Shown here piece by piece: positions 26,086-35,281 of a DNA stretch of 64,000 nt. Every line of letters begins with the position of its first letter. Position 1 is the first letter of the stretch. The notes beneath the pieces are model-generated. The model searched no databases. It was not told where the DNA came from and saw nothing but the letters and a program-made list of their open reading frames with translations. This DNA comes from Streptomyces sp. TBY4 (GTDB lineage: Bacteria > Actinomycetota > Actinomycetes > Streptomycetales > Streptomycetaceae). Made by a program: the position numbers and the translations under genes. The DNA lies in the NCBI RefSeq assembly GCF_024213195.1, contig NZ_JANAVF010000005.1:1-64000 (forward strand), in the 5' to 3' direction.

Positions 26086-27429
26086 ATGGAAGGCATGGAA
26101 GGCACCACCGCACCTGTCCGACCCGCCCTCGACCTGCCCGGCGAGCCGTACGATCCCGCCGACACGGAGCGCTGGGCCACCGAGCCCGACAAGCGGCCCG
26201 GGCGGACCGCCTTCCAGCGCGACCGGGCCCGCGTGCTGCACTCCGCCGCCCTGCGCCGGCTCGCCGGGAAGACCCAGGTGGTGACTCCGGGGACGCGTTC
26301 GTACGACTGGGACGCGAGTCCCCGTACGCGGCTGACGCACTCCCTCGAGTGCGCCCAGGTCGGCCGCGAGCTCGGTGCCGCGCTCGGCTGCGATCCCGAT
26401 CTGGTCGAAGCCGCCTGCCTGTCCCACGACATGGGGCACCCGCCCTTCGGCCACAACGGCGAGGAGGCGCTCAACGAGTTCGCCAAGGACTGCGGCGGCT
26501 TCGAGGGCAACGCCCAGTCGCTGCGGCTGCTGACCCGGCTGGAGCCGAAGCGGTTCGTCCCCGATCCGGCGAGCGGGGAGCTGGTCAGCGTCGGGCTCAA
26601 CCTCACCCGGGCCTGCCTGGACGCCGCCACCAAGTACCCCTGGGCGCGCGGGGACCACCCCACCGACCCGGGCTCGGTGAAGTTCGGGGCCTACGAGGAC
26701 GACCTGCCGGTCTTCGCCTGGCTGCGCCGCGGTGCGCCCGCGGACCGCAAGTGCTTCGAGGCGCAGGTGATGGACTGGTCGGACGACGTGGCGTACTCCG
26801 TCCACGACTTCGAGGACGGCCTGCACGCCGGGCACCTCGACCCGAACCTGCTCTTCGCCGAGCCCGAGCGCACCGAGATCTGGCGGGTGGCCATCGGCCG
26901 GTACGTGCCCTCCGACACCGAGCCGGAGGAGCTGCGCGAGGCGCTGGACCGTTTGATGGAGCAGGAGTGGTGGCCGCACGGGTACGACGGCTCGGCCGTG
27001 GCGCAGGCCCGGCTGAAGGACGCGACCAGCCAGCTGATCGGGCGGTTCTGCCTGGCCGCCGAGGGCGCCACCCGGCAGGCGTACGGGACGGGCCGGCTGA
27101 CCCGGTACGCGGCGGAGCTGGTGGTGCCGCGCGAGGCGCGCAACGAGTGCGCGGTGCTGAAGGCGGTGGCCGACCTGTACGTCATGCAGCGCGACGAGCA
27201 GGAGCGGATCCGAGCCGATCAGCGCATCGTCCTGGCCGAACTCGCGGAGGCCGTCAGTGCCCGCGCGCCCGAGGGACTGGACCCGCAGTTCCGTGCGATC
27301 TTCGACGCGGCTCCGGACGACCGGGCCAGGAAGCGGGCGGTCGTGGACCAGATCGCGGCCCTCACGGACGCCTCCGCGCGCTCCCTGCACGCCCGCCTCA
27401 CCCAGCGCACGCGACGCGCCGAAGGGTGA
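26086..27429 (+). CDS. dgt: Deoxyguanosinetriphosphate triphosphohydrolase-like protein
   Basis: This 447-residue HD-domain dNTPase of the Dgt group has an N-terminus with [20 protein letters not shown] and [11 protein letters not shown]. The metal-binding His-Asp motif is [14 protein letters not shown] and [11 protein letters not shown] completes the site. The long helical C-terminal part ([14 protein letters not shown]) matches the family. It releases inorganic triphosphate from dNTPs and so limits dNTP pools. It lies three genes upstream of dnaG, in a small replication-related group. Confidence 0.88.
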   Translation: MEGMEGTTAPVRPALDLPGEPYDPADTERWATEPDKRPGRTAFQRDRARVLHSAALRRLAGKTQVVTPGTRSYDWDASPRTRLTHSLECAQVGRELGAALGCDPDLVEAACLSHDMGHPPFGHNGEEALNEFAKDCGGFEGNAQSLRLLTRLEPKRFVPDPASGELVSVGLNLTRACLDAATKYPWARGDHPTDPGSVKFGAYEDDLPVFAWLRRGAPADRKCFEAQVMDWSDDVAYSVHDFEDGLHAGHLDPNLLFAEPERTEIWRVAIGRYVPSDTEPEELREALDRLMEQEWWPHGYDGSAVAQARLKDATSQLIGRFCLAAEGATRQAYGTGRLTRYAAELVVPREARNECAVLKAVADLYVMQRDEQERIRADQRIVLAELAEAVSARAPEGLDPQFRAIFDAAPDDRARKRAVVDQIAALTDASARSLHARLTQRTRRAEG

Positions 27430-27522
27430 GCCGATCGGGCCACTCCCCCTTCACGCGGCACGCTGGGTGCGGGACGCTCGCATGTGGTCGCATGTGGCGC
27501 AGAGGTTATGAGGAGGCATCAG

Positions 27523-28797
27523 GTGGTCGACGCACACCGGACGTTCGTCATCGTCGGCGCAGGGCTGGCCGGGGCTAAGGCGGCCGAGACGCTGAGGTCC
27601 GAGGGGTTCACGGGGCGGGTGATCCTGATCGGCGACGAGCGCGAGCATCCCTACGAGCGCCCCCCGCTCTCCAAGGGCTACCTGGCGGGCAAGGAGGAGC
27701 GCGACAGCGTCTTCGTGCACGAGCCGTCCTGGTACGCGGCCTCCGACATCGAGCTGCACCTCGGCCAGCCCGCGGTCCACCTCGACCGGGAGGCCAAGAA
27801 GGTGGTCCTCGGCGACGGCACGGCGCTGCCCTACGACAGGCTGCTGCTCGCCACCGGCGCCGAACCGCGCCGGCTCGACATCCCCGGCACCGAACTCGTC
27901 GGGGTGCACCACCTGCGCCGGCTCTCGCACGCGGAGCGGCTGCGCAAGGCCCTGGCGGGCCTCGGCCGGGACAACGGGCACCTGCTGATCGCGGGGGCCG
28001 GCTGGATCGGCCTGGAGGTCGCCGCGGCGGCCCGCGGCTACGGGGCCGAGGTCACCGTGATCGAGCCGGCGCCGACCCCGCTGCACGCGGTGCTCGGCCC
28101 GGAGGTCGGCCGGCTCTTCGCCGACCTGCACACCGAGCACGGGGTCCGCTTCCACTTCGGCTCCCACCTGACGGAGATCGTCGGGCACGACGGCATGGTG
28201 CTGGCGGCCCGTACGGACGACGGGGAGGAGCACCCGGCGCACGCCGTCCTCGCGGCGATCGGGGCCGCCCCGCGGACCGCGCTGGCGGAGACCTCGGGCC
28301 TGGCCCTGGTGGACCGGGAGCACGGGGGCGGGATCGCCGTGGACGCCTCGCTGCGCACCTCGGACCCGGACGTGTTCGCGGTCGGGGACGTGGCAGCCGC
28401 GCACCACCCGGTGCTGGGGGCCCGGCTGCGGGTGGAGCACTGGGCGAACGCGCTCAACGGGGGGCCGGCCGCCGCGCGGGCGATGCTGGGGCAGGAGGTC
28501 TCGTACGACCGGGTTCCGTACTTCTTCTCCGACCAGTACGACGTGGGCCTGGAGTACTCGGGGTACGCCCCGGCGGGCGGCTACGACCAGGTGCTGATCC
28601 GCGGGGACGCGGGCAAGCGGGAGTTCATCGCCTTCTGGCTCTCGGACGGCCGGGTGCTGGCCGGGATGAACGTGAACGTGTGGGACGTGACCGAGGACAT
28701 CCAGGCCCTGATCAGGTCGAAGGCGCCGGTGGACCGGGAGAAGCTGTCGGATCCGTCGATTCCGCTTTCGGTCCTGGTTCCGGCGGAGGGGGTCTGA
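27523..28797 (+). CDS. FAD-dependent ferredoxin/putidaredoxin-type reductase
   Basis: The 424-residue flavoprotein has two Rossmann motifs: FVIVGAGLAGAKAAE (FAD, near residue 8) and LIAGAGWIGLEVAAAA (NAD(P), near 150). Other motifs are the FAD-contact LLLATGAEPRRL, VFAVGDVAAAHH, and a C-terminal reductase domain with PYFFSDQYDVGLEYSG. It should pass electrons from NAD(P)H to a ferredoxin-type protein, perhaps for cytochrome P450s. The GTG at 27523 is preferred because GAGGAGG sits 6 bases before it. No ferredoxin gene is adjacent. Confidence 0.85.
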   Translation: MVDAHRTFVIVGAGLAGAKAAETLRSEGFTGRVILIGDEREHPYERPPLSKGYLAGKEERDSVFVHEPSWYAASDIELHLGQPAVHLDREAKKVVLGDGTALPYDRLLLATGAEPRRLDIPGTELVGVHHLRRLSHAERLRKALAGLGRDNGHLLIAGAGWIGLEVAAAARGYGAEVTVIEPAPTPLHAVLGPEVGRLFADLHTEHGVRFHFGSHLTEIVGHDGMVLAARTDDGEEHPAHAVLAAIGAAPRTALAETSGLALVDREHGGGIAVDASLRTSDPDVFAVGDVAAAHHPVLGARLRVEHWANALNGGPAAARAMLGQEVSYDRVPYFFSDQYDVGLEYSGYAPAGGYDQVLIRGDAGKREFIAFWLSDGRVLAGMNVNVWDVTEDIQALIRSKAPVDREKLSDPSIPLSVLVPAEGV

Positions 28798-28831
28798 CGG
28801 GATTGTCTCCGCCCGGCCGTAGACTTCACGC

Positions 28832-30736
28832 GTGGCAGGACGGATCAACGACGACGACGTGAAGGCGGTACGGGACGCGGTCCCGATCGACGCCGTGGTC
28901 TCGGAGTACCTCCAGCTGCGCAACGCCGGCGGCGGCAACCTCAAGGGCCTCTGCCCCTTCCACGACGAGAAGTCCCCGTCCTTCCAGGTCAGCCCCAGCA
29001 AGGGCTTCTACCACTGCTTCGGCTGCCAGGCGGGCGGGGACACCCTCGACTTCGTCATGAAGATCGACCACCTCTCCTTCTCGGAGGCGGTGGAGCGGCT
29101 CGCCGGCCTGGCCGGCATCACCCTGCGGTACGAAGAGGGCGGCTACACCGCCGGCACCAGCGGGCGCGGCGAGCGCATCCGGCTGGTCGAGGCGCACAAG
29201 GCCGCGGCCGCGTTCTACATGGACCAGCTCGGCAGCGCCGAAGCCGAGATCGGCCGCAAGTTCCTGGCCGAGCGCGGCTTCGACCAGGCCGCCGCCCAGC
29301 ACTTCAGCGTCGGCTACAGCCCGGCCGGCTGGGACCACCTGACGCGCTTCCTTCGCGGCAAGGGCTTCAGCGACAAGGAGCTCATCACCTCGGGCCTGGC
29401 CCAGGACAGCCGCAGCGGAAAGCCCATCGACCGCTTCCGCGGCCGGCTGATGTGGCCCATCCGCGACATCAGCGGCGAGGTCGTCGGCTTCGGCGCGCGC
29501 AAGCTGCGCGAGGACGACAACGGCCCCAAGTACCTGAACACCCCCGAGACGGCGATCTACAAGAAGTCCCAGGTGCTGTACGGCATCGACCTGGCCAAGA
29601 AGGAGATCGCCAAGACCTCCCGGGCCGTGGTGGTCGAGGGCTACACCGATGTCATGGCCTGCCACATGGCCGGGGTCACCACCGCGATCGCCACCTGCGG
29701 CACCGCCTTCGGCGGCGACCACATCAAGATCCTGCGCCGGCTGCTCATGGACAACGCGACCGCCGAGGTGATCTTCACCTTCGACGGGGACGCGGCCGGG
29801 CAGAAGGCCGCGCTGCGGGCCTTCGAGGACGACCAGAAGTTCGCCGCGGAGACCTCCATCACCATCGCCCCCGGCGGCATGGACCCCTGCGACCTGCGGC
29901 TGGCCAAGGGCGACGCGGCCGTGGCGGACCTCGTCGAGGCGCGCACCCCGCTGTTCGAGTTCGCGCTGAAGCACATCGTGGCCCGGCACAACCTGGAGAA
30001 CCCGGCGGGGCGGGCGGCCGCGCTGGAGGAAGCCGCCCCGGTCATCAAGAAGATCAAGAACGTCGCGATCCAGCACGAGTCGGCGGTGCAGCTCGCGGGC
30101 ATGCTGGGCATGCGCGACGAGCAGTTCGTGGTCAAGCGGATCGCCCAGCTCGACCGCTGGGCCCGGGAGCGCGGCAACCAGCCCCAGCAGCAGCGCCGGG
30201 GGCAGGCCGACCACGCGTACGAGGACATCCCGGCGCCGGCCGCCACCCCCTCGGGTCCCGCGCTGAACCTGCGCAGCCCCGCCGCCCGTACCGAGCGCGA
30301 GCTGCTCAAGCTGGCGCTCCAGCGCCCCGCCCTGGTCTCCCCCGCCTTCGACGCGTACGGGATGGACGAGTTCACCGCCCCGCCGTACGCGGCGGTCCGC
30401 CAGGCCATCCTGGACGCCGGCGGCGCTTCGCTCGGCACCGAGGACTACGTGACCCGGGTCCGGGACGCCGCGCCGAACGACACCGTGCGCGCGCTGGTCA
30501 CCGAACTCGTCGTCGAGGCCATCCACGCGAAGAACGTGGACGAGGTCTACGCCGGGGTCCAGCTGGTCCAGGTCAGGCTCCGCGCGGTCGACCGCCGGGT
30601 CCAGGAGATCCAGGGCACCCTGGCCCGCCTCGGCCACCAGGGCGCGCCGGAGCAGCTGGCGGCGGTCCAGGAGGAGTTGTGGGTCCTCCAGCAGTACGGC
30701 CAGCGCCTGCGCAACCGCGGCGCGGAAGGCCTCTAG
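28832..30736 (+). CDS. dnaG: DNA primase
   Basis: The 634-residue primase has a CHC2 zinc-binding domain (Cys41, His44, Cys62, Cys65), then the RNA polymerase core. The Toprim signatures are VVEGYTDVMA (about 266-275), TFDGDAAGQKAAL (about 314-326) and DPCDLRLAKG. The helical C-terminal helicase-binding domain follows (about 475-634). It makes RNA primers for lagging-strand synthesis with the replicative helicase. GTG start. Length is normal for actinobacteria. A weak hairpin CAGCGG-CGTT-CCGCTG follows at 30741. Confidence 0.95.
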   Translation: MAGRINDDDVKAVRDAVPIDAVVSEYLQLRNAGGGNLKGLCPFHDEKSPSFQVSPSKGFYHCFGCQAGGDTLDFVMKIDHLSFSEAVERLAGLAGITLRYEEGGYTAGTSGRGERIRLVEAHKAAAAFYMDQLGSAEAEIGRKFLAERGFDQAAAQHFSVGYSPAGWDHLTRFLRGKGFSDKELITSGLAQDSRSGKPIDRFRGRLMWPIRDISGEVVGFGARKLREDDNGPKYLNTPETAIYKKSQVLYGIDLAKKEIAKTSRAVVVEGYTDVMACHMAGVTTAIATCGTAFGGDHIKILRRLLMDNATAEVIFTFDGDAAGQKAALRAFEDDQKFAAETSITIAPGGMDPCDLRLAKGDAAVADLVEARTPLFEFALKHIVARHNLENPAGRAAALEEAAPVIKKIKNVAIQHESAVQLAGMLGMRDEQFVVKRIAQLDRWARERGNQPQQQRRGQADHAYEDIPAPAATPSGPALNLRSPAARTERELLKLALQRPALVSPAFDAYGMDEFTAPPYAAVRQAILDAGGASLGTEDYVTRVRDAAPNDTVRALVTELVVEAIHAKNVDEVYAGVQLVQVRLRAVDRRVQEIQGTLARLGHQGAPEQLAAVQEELWVLQQYGQRLRNRGAEGL

Positions 30737-30809
30737 GTCCCAGCGGCGTTCCGCTGTCCGGCCCGGCCAGGGGCGTCGCGCCCGTTCCGCCCGGCCTCAT
30801 CGGTGATCG

Positions 30810-31358
30810 TCATGCGCCTTCTCCGCGGGCGGCCGCCACCGCCACCGCGGCGATGCGCGGCACGAGGGCCGGAGTCGGCGGCTGGGCCAGGAGGAACACC
30901 CAGGCGAAGGCGGTCCCGAGCACTGCGGCGTGAACCAGCGCGGGGTCTGCCCGCACGGCCAGTTCGCCCCGCGCGAAGGCCCGTTCGAGCAGGTCCGCCA
31001 CCTGCACCCGCTCGCCGGCGATGAAGGTTTCCTGGAAGCGCGCGGCGATGTCCGGCTGCTGCTTCAGGTCCGCGAGCAGGCCGGGGGTCGCGGCGGCGAC
31101 CACCGGGTCGGAGAAGATCCCCAGGATCAGCTGCGCGAGGGCGGCGAGGTCTCCGGTCAGCGATCCGGTGTCCGGCAGCGGCCGCGGTTCCCGCCCGTGC
31201 ACGAGCGCGGAGAAGACCAGCTCGCCGCGCGAGGCGTGGCGGCGGTAGATGGCCGCTTTGCCCACGCGCGCTCGGGCGGCCACGGCGTCCACGGTCAGCG
31301 CGGCGTATCCCACGTCCAGCACCAACTCGCGCACCGCGTCACGGATCGCGTCGTCCAC
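30810..31358 (-). CDS. TetR-family regulator at a rearrangement junction
   Basis: The 182-residue version from GTG 31358 keeps the TetR DNA-binding domain (AIRDAVRELVLDVGYAALTV, then ARARVGKAAIYRRHASRGEL) and a helical ligand domain. Family-like N-terminal sequence GRPRDSR continues upstream of the GTG to about 31381, but then the frame runs into the antisense of an unrelated membrane-protein fragment, so the original start seems to be lost. The gene may still work from the internal GTG, though no good ribosome site is visible. Its target is unknown. Confidence 0.65.
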   Translation of the reverse strand: MDDAIRDAVRELVLDVGYAALTVDAVAARARVGKAAIYRRHASRGELVFSALVHGREPRPLPDTGSLTGDLAALAQLILGIFSDPVVAAATPGLLADLKQQPDIAARFQETFIAGERVQVADLLERAFARGELAVRADPALVHAAVLGTAFAWVFLLAQPPTPALVPRIAAVAVAAARGEGA

Positions 31359-31381
31359 GCGGCTGTCCCGCGGCCGGCCAG

Positions 31382-31546
31382 GAGATCCCGCGCTACCTGG
31401 GCTGGACCCTGGCGGCGTGGGTCCTCCTCTGCGGCTGGATCCTCGAACCCTCCGGCTTCCCCCTCGGCCTCGTCCCGACCGCACTGCTCCTCCTCGCGCA
31501 CCGCGCGCGCCCGGAGGCCCGCCCCGATCCGAAGGACACGCCCTAG
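31382..31546 (+). pseudogene. 3' fragment of a membrane protein gene
   Basis: A frame of 54 codons reads EIPRYLGWTLAAWVLLCGW, then a second hydrophobic stretch LGLVPTALLLLAHR and a charged tail ending at TAG 31544-31546. It has no start codon or ribosome site and begins exactly where the TetR gene's family-like N-terminus ends. This looks like the last two helices of a lost membrane protein. The stop overlaps the convergent downstream gene by CTAG, showing that the right side is the original arrangement. Confidence 0.6.
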
Positions 31547-32025
31547 CGGCGCAGCCAGTCGCCGCCCGGGATGGGGGTGCCGGAGCGGGCGAGGCGGTGG
31601 GCCAGGGGCGGGGCCGCCAGGTAGACCCAGGCGCGGACCGGGGTGCCGTCGGGGCGCAGGGCCTCGCGGGCGGTGCGGTCGTAGATGTTGGCGGGGTGTC
31701 CCGGGCCCGCGTACTCCTCGAGCAGGTCGAGCGCCGCGAGGAGTTCCGCGTAGGCCCCGGGGGCCGGGGTGATCAGCTCCCCGGCTATGGCGGAGCCGGG
31801 GCGGTCCACGGCGTACGGGTATCCGGGGCCCTCGTACAGGGCCGCGTCCGGGAGGCGGGCGGGCTCTTCGGCGGCCGTGCGGCCGCGCAGGAACAGGTCG
31901 TGGTTGACCTCGCCGGGGCGCAGGGTCCCGTAGACGAAGAACGGGAGCTCCTCCCGCTCCTCCCGCCCCTCCCGCTGCGGAATCGTTCCTTCGCCCTGGC
32001 CTTCCGGCCGATCGGCCGATGTCAT
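31543..32025 (-). CDS. Gamma-glutamylcyclotransferase-family (AIG2-like) protein
   Basis: The 160-residue protein has an acidic, Glu/Arg-rich N-terminus (1-26) and then a gamma-glutamylcyclotransferase fold. Motifs are FFVYGTLRPGEVNHDL, YPYAVDRPGSAIAGEL, LDLLEEYAGP (with the catalytic Glu position) and a C-terminal VRAWVYLA. Such enzymes release 5-oxoproline from gamma-glutamyl compounds. ATG at 32025 with GAGGG ahead. It converges on the membrane-protein fragment. Confidence 0.8.
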   Translation of the reverse strand: MTSADRPEGQGEGTIPQREGREEREELPFFVYGTLRPGEVNHDLFLRGRTAAEEPARLPDAALYEGPGYPYAVDRPGSAIAGELITPAPGAYAELLAALDLLEEYAGPGHPANIYDRTAREALRPDGTPVRAWVYLAAPPLAHRLARSGTPIPGGDWLRR

Positions 32026-32091
32026 GCGGCCCTCCCTCGATTCAGACTGATCTGCTGCTGAGCGGACTCCCGGCGACCACGGTCCACCCGG

Positions 32092-32133
32092 CCGTGGGGC
32101 ACCGACCGTGGGACACCGGCCGTGGGACACCGA
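32092..32133. repeat. 14-bp tandem repeat upstream of the lipoprotein gene
   Basis: Three consecutive units of CCGTGGGACACCGR (the first with a G for A) and a partial fourth (CCGTCGG) lie in the 263-bp divergent gap between the cyclotransferase and lipoprotein genes. They may bind a regulator, or may be a slippage-derived repeat. Confidence 0.8.
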
Positions 32134-32288
32134 CCGTCGGCCGGGGCCGAAAGTCCCGACTTCGGCCGCAGGAGCCCGCGTACGCACCGCTGTTACACGA
32201 CCGCCCGGTCCCCGTGACCGACGCCGCCTACCGTCAGTCTGCCTCGCCGCCCGCCGCCCTCCCCCACCACCCGACGGTTCCGCCTCCC

Positions 32289-32996
32289 ATGACTCGACCG
32301 ACACTCCGCAGCCTCGCCGCCGCCCTGCTCTGCATCGGCCTCGGCGGCTGCGCCGCACCCGGCGGCCTCGGGCCCGGCGAGGTCGCGCCGCCCGTGTCCT
32401 CCCAGCCCCAGCCGAAGCCGCTGTGGCCCACCTGGACCGACTCCCCGAGCTCCGGCGGCACGCCGGTGGCCGGCCGGGTGCCGCCGCCGAAGCCGCTCGA
32501 GGGCGCTCCGCCCGTCGGGCCGGAGGGGATCGAGAAGATCGACGTGATGGCCGTGCTCCGCGCGGACAAGGGGATGAAACGCTTCGGCGACGGGAAGACC
32601 ATCGAGGAGCCGGGCAAGGCCGGGGTCCGCCCGGCCCGGTTCGCGGACCTGACGGGCGACGGGAAGCCCGAGCTGATCGTCGCCGTCGACACCCCGACCG
32701 GGCGGTCGGTGCTGAGCGTCTACACCGCGGTCGGCAGGACGGTCGTTCCCATCCTGTCCACCAGCGGCCGGCGCCTGCGCGCCGAAACCGTCGGCACCGA
32801 CCTGCTGGTCCGCACCACCGACGACGACGGCTCCGCGCACGACATCCGCTTCCACTGGGACGGCCAGCGGATGAGCGTCCTCAGCGACGAGCACAAGTTC
32901 GGCAACGCCATCCCCGCCCCGGGCTCCGGCACCTGCCCGGCCCCGCCGCCGTCCGGCCCCGCATCCTCCGCCCCCACCCACCGGGCGGCCAGGTGA
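32289..32996 (+). CDS. Lipoprotein paired with a histidine kinase
   Basis: The 235-residue protein has a lipoprotein signal peptide with lipobox LGGC (Cys21), then a Pro-rich tether (about 22-75). A globular part includes VRPARFADLTGDGKPELIV, a calcium-binding-like DxTGDG loop as in FG-GAP/VCBS modules, and a Pro/Ser-rich end. It should be anchored outside the membrane. Its stop overlaps the kinase start (GTGA), so it is translationally coupled to the sensor and may tune signal input, much like CseA with CseC. The ligand is unknown. Confidence 0.75.
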   Translation: MTRPTLRSLAAALLCIGLGGCAAPGGLGPGEVAPPVSSQPQPKPLWPTWTDSPSSGGTPVAGRVPPPKPLEGAPPVGPEGIEKIDVMAVLRADKGMKRFGDGKTIEEPGKAGVRPARFADLTGDGKPELIVAVDTPTGRSVLSVYTAVGRTVVPILSTSGRRLRAETVGTDLLVRTTDDDGSAHDIRFHWDGQRMSVLSDEHKFGNAIPAPGSGTCPAPPPSGPASSAPTHRAAR

Positions 32997-34285
32997 AGCG
33001 CTTCCTGCTCCGCTGCCGCCGCCTCCCGCACACCCTCGGGCTGCGCTGGAAGATCGCCGTCCTGCTCGCGGCCGGCTGCTCGCTCGTCGCCCTCACCATC
33101 GGCGTCCTCATCCACGAGGCCCGCGCGGACCAGGTGGCCGACGCGGCGCGCAAGAGCGCCCTCGCGCAGCTCGTCCGGGTGCGGCAGGTGTACGAGCTCA
33201 CGGGCCAGCTCGACTTCGACAAGGTCGGGGAGGCCGACGCCCGCCTCGACTGCCCGAGCCTGCCGGAGCCCCTGCGGCAGGCCGCCCTCTCCGGGCAGCG
33301 CACCACCTACCTGGACCTGCACGGCCGCCACCCGGCGGTGTGGGCCGCCCGGCCGGTCGGCGGCGACCAAGTGCTCTCCGTACGCCAGCCGCTGGTGGAG
33401 GAGCGGGCCGAACTGTGGGAACTGGACCAGAAGCTGATGGCCTTCGGCGTGATCGTCGTCACCCTCGCGGCGATCGGCGGGGCGGCGCTGGCCAGCCGGC
33501 TGAGCAAGGACCTGCGGTCGGCGGCCGAGACGGCCCGGCGGATCAGCACGGGCGAACTGGACGCGCGGATCGGCCCGTCGGGCGTGCCGGGGACGCGGGA
33601 CGAGGTGGCCGAGCTGTCCGCGGCGGTCGACACGATGGCGGCGAGCCTGCAGCGGCGGCTGGTGGCGGAGCAGCGGTTCACTGCGGACGTGGCGCACGAA
33701 CTGCGGACCCCGCTGACCGGTCTGCACACCGCCGCCGAACTGCTCCCGCCGGGGCGGCCCACGGAGCTGGTGCGCGACCGGGTCGCGGCCCTGCGCACCC
33801 TGACGGAGGACCTCCTGGAGGTGGCCCGGCTGGACGGGGACCGGGAGGTCGCCCAGCTGGACGCCCACCCGCTGGGGCCGCTGGTGGTGGCGATCACCCG
33901 GCGCTCGGGGGTGGAGGCCCGGGTCCTGGGCGCCGCCGCCGCCGACGACGGCAACGGCACGGTCCGCGTCCGCACGGATGCCCGGCGGCTGGAGCGGATC
34001 CTGACCAACCTGCTGGCCAACGCCCGCAGGCACGGCCGGGACCCGATCACCGTGACGGTGGCCGGCAACACGGTCACCGTCCGGGACCACGGGCCGGGCT
34101 TCCCCCGGACCCTGCTGCGGGACGGCCCGCAGCGGTTCCTGACGGGCGCGGCGGAACGCGGCCAGGGCACCGGCCTGGGCCTGACCATCGCCCTGGGCCA
34201 GGCCCAGGTCATCGGCGCCCGGATCACCCTCACCAACCCCGCCCCCACCGGGGCCTCGGCCACCGTCACCCTGCCTCCGGCCTGA
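32993..34285 (+). CDS. Sensor histidine kinase without an adjacent response regulator
   Basis: The 430-residue protein has TM1 (about 18-38), an extracytoplasmic loop of about 115 residues, TM2 (KLMAFGVIVVTLAAIGGAAL) and HAMP (residues about 170-225). HisKA follows with His235 in FTADVAHELRTPLTG, then a full HATPase (NLLANARRHG, DHGPGFP, GQGTGLGLTIA). This is a complete kinase, unlike the damaged one at 2210. It is coupled to the upstream lipoprotein gene by GTGA. No response regulator gene lies within several kilobases on either side, so its partner is elsewhere. Confidence 0.88.
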   Translation: MKRFLLRCRRLPHTLGLRWKIAVLLAAGCSLVALTIGVLIHEARADQVADAARKSALAQLVRVRQVYELTGQLDFDKVGEADARLDCPSLPEPLRQAALSGQRTTYLDLHGRHPAVWAARPVGGDQVLSVRQPLVEERAELWELDQKLMAFGVIVVTLAAIGGAALASRLSKDLRSAAETARRISTGELDARIGPSGVPGTRDEVAELSAAVDTMAASLQRRLVAEQRFTADVAHELRTPLTGLHTAAELLPPGRPTELVRDRVAALRTLTEDLLEVARLDGDREVAQLDAHPLGPLVVAITRRSGVEARVLGAAAADDGNGTVRVRTDARRLERILTNLLANARRHGRDPITVTVAGNTVTVRDHGPGFPRTLLRDGPQRFLTGAAERGQGTGLGLTIALGQAQVIGARITLTNPAPTGASATVTLPPA

Positions 34286-34287
34286 CC

Positions 34288-34364
34288 AATCCAGCCCCGC
34301 CGGCGTTTGAGGCGCGGGGTCCGGGGCGGAGCCCCGGGAAACGGAGAAAGGGCGGGGCGGGGAC
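34288..34364 (+). repeat. Dispersed palindromic repeat, copy 2 (long form)
   Basis: This copy begins 3 bases after the kinase stop with AATCCAGCCCCGCCGGCG. It has the GTTTGAGG box, the core hairpin CCGGGGC-GGA-GCCCCGG and the tail ending GGGCGGGGCGGGGAC. It may serve as the operon's terminator. Confidence 0.85.
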
Positions 34365-34570
34365 AGGCTCCGCGCAGCGGCGACCCGCACCCGCGAGGCC
34401 ACGTCACCCGGACGGGGTGGGGCCCCACAAATGCCCCCGCACCTCACCCCACCTGCGAGAACAGGCCGTCAATCCCACCCTCCACCGCCAATCTGACACC
34501 ACATCAGCAGGCGCCCGCCCCCGCTCCCGGGTTACCTCGGAGACACGACCCCGTGTCCACAGGAGCCCCC

Positions 34571-35134
34571 ATGCGCCGACGCACCGCCCACGTGCTCACC
34601 GCCACCGCGCTGACCGCCGTCGCGTTCACCGGCCCGGTGGCCGGCGCGGTCGCCGCCGCGGACCTGGGCATGGCGGGCTTCGGCATGACGGGTTTCGTGG
34701 CCGGCGACTTCGCCCCGCTGGAGGTCTGGCCCAAGTCGGCCGCCCCCGGGACCACCGTCACCGTGAACACCAAGGCCTGCGGTCCCGGAAGTCGTGCCGA
34801 GGGCGACGCCACCACCGTCGGGGGCGGCCGCTTCACCCTGACCCCCGGCACCCACAAGGAGGTGGTCGTGGGGCAGTTCCAGGTCTCCCGCGGAGCCCAC
34901 CCCGGCACCCACGCGATCGGAGCCACCTGCGCGAACGGCAAGTTCGCCACCGGCGACCTGATCGTCACCGAGCACGACCGCGCCCCCCAGGGCCACGTGC
35001 GCACCGGGGTGGGCGGTGGCACGACCACCACCACCGACCCCGTCAAGATCGCGGCGGGAGCGGCAGTGCTGGCCGCAACCGCCGTCGGCGGTACCTGGTT
35101 CCTGCGTCGCCGGGCGAGCGGCACGCGGAACTGA
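34571..35134 (+). CDS. Small secreted protein with C-terminal membrane anchor, sortase-linked
   Basis: The 187-residue protein has a Sec signal peptide (cleavage near residue 30 after AVAA) and a beta-rich body (VWPKSAAPGTTVTVNTKACG, with two Cys at about 70 and 120). A Thr-rich linker and a C-terminal hydrophobic helix followed by RRR (AVLAATAVGGTWFLRRR) complete it. That ending resembles a sorting tail, but no LPxTG-type motif is visible, so it is probably held by the helix. The class F sortase gene lies 147 bp downstream. Function unknown. Confidence 0.75.
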   Translation: MRRRTAHVLTATALTAVAFTGPVAGAVAAADLGMAGFGMTGFVAGDFAPLEVWPKSAAPGTTVTVNTKACGPGSRAEGDATTVGGGRFTLTPGTHKEVVVGQFQVSRGAHPGTHAIGATCANGKFATGDLIVTEHDRAPQGHVRTGVGGGTTTTTDPVKIAAGAAVLAATAVGGTWFLRRRASGTRN

Positions 35135-35281
35135 CGGACGCCCACCGCGGCTCCGGCCGCGGTCCGACCGGTACCGTCCCCCGTCGCCCGCCCCGCGAGG
35201 TCCCCCCGTTCGCGGGGCCGGGCGACGGCCAGTCACCAGGTTCACGTCGCACATCACACGTCACCAAGCCGAGGGGGCCGC

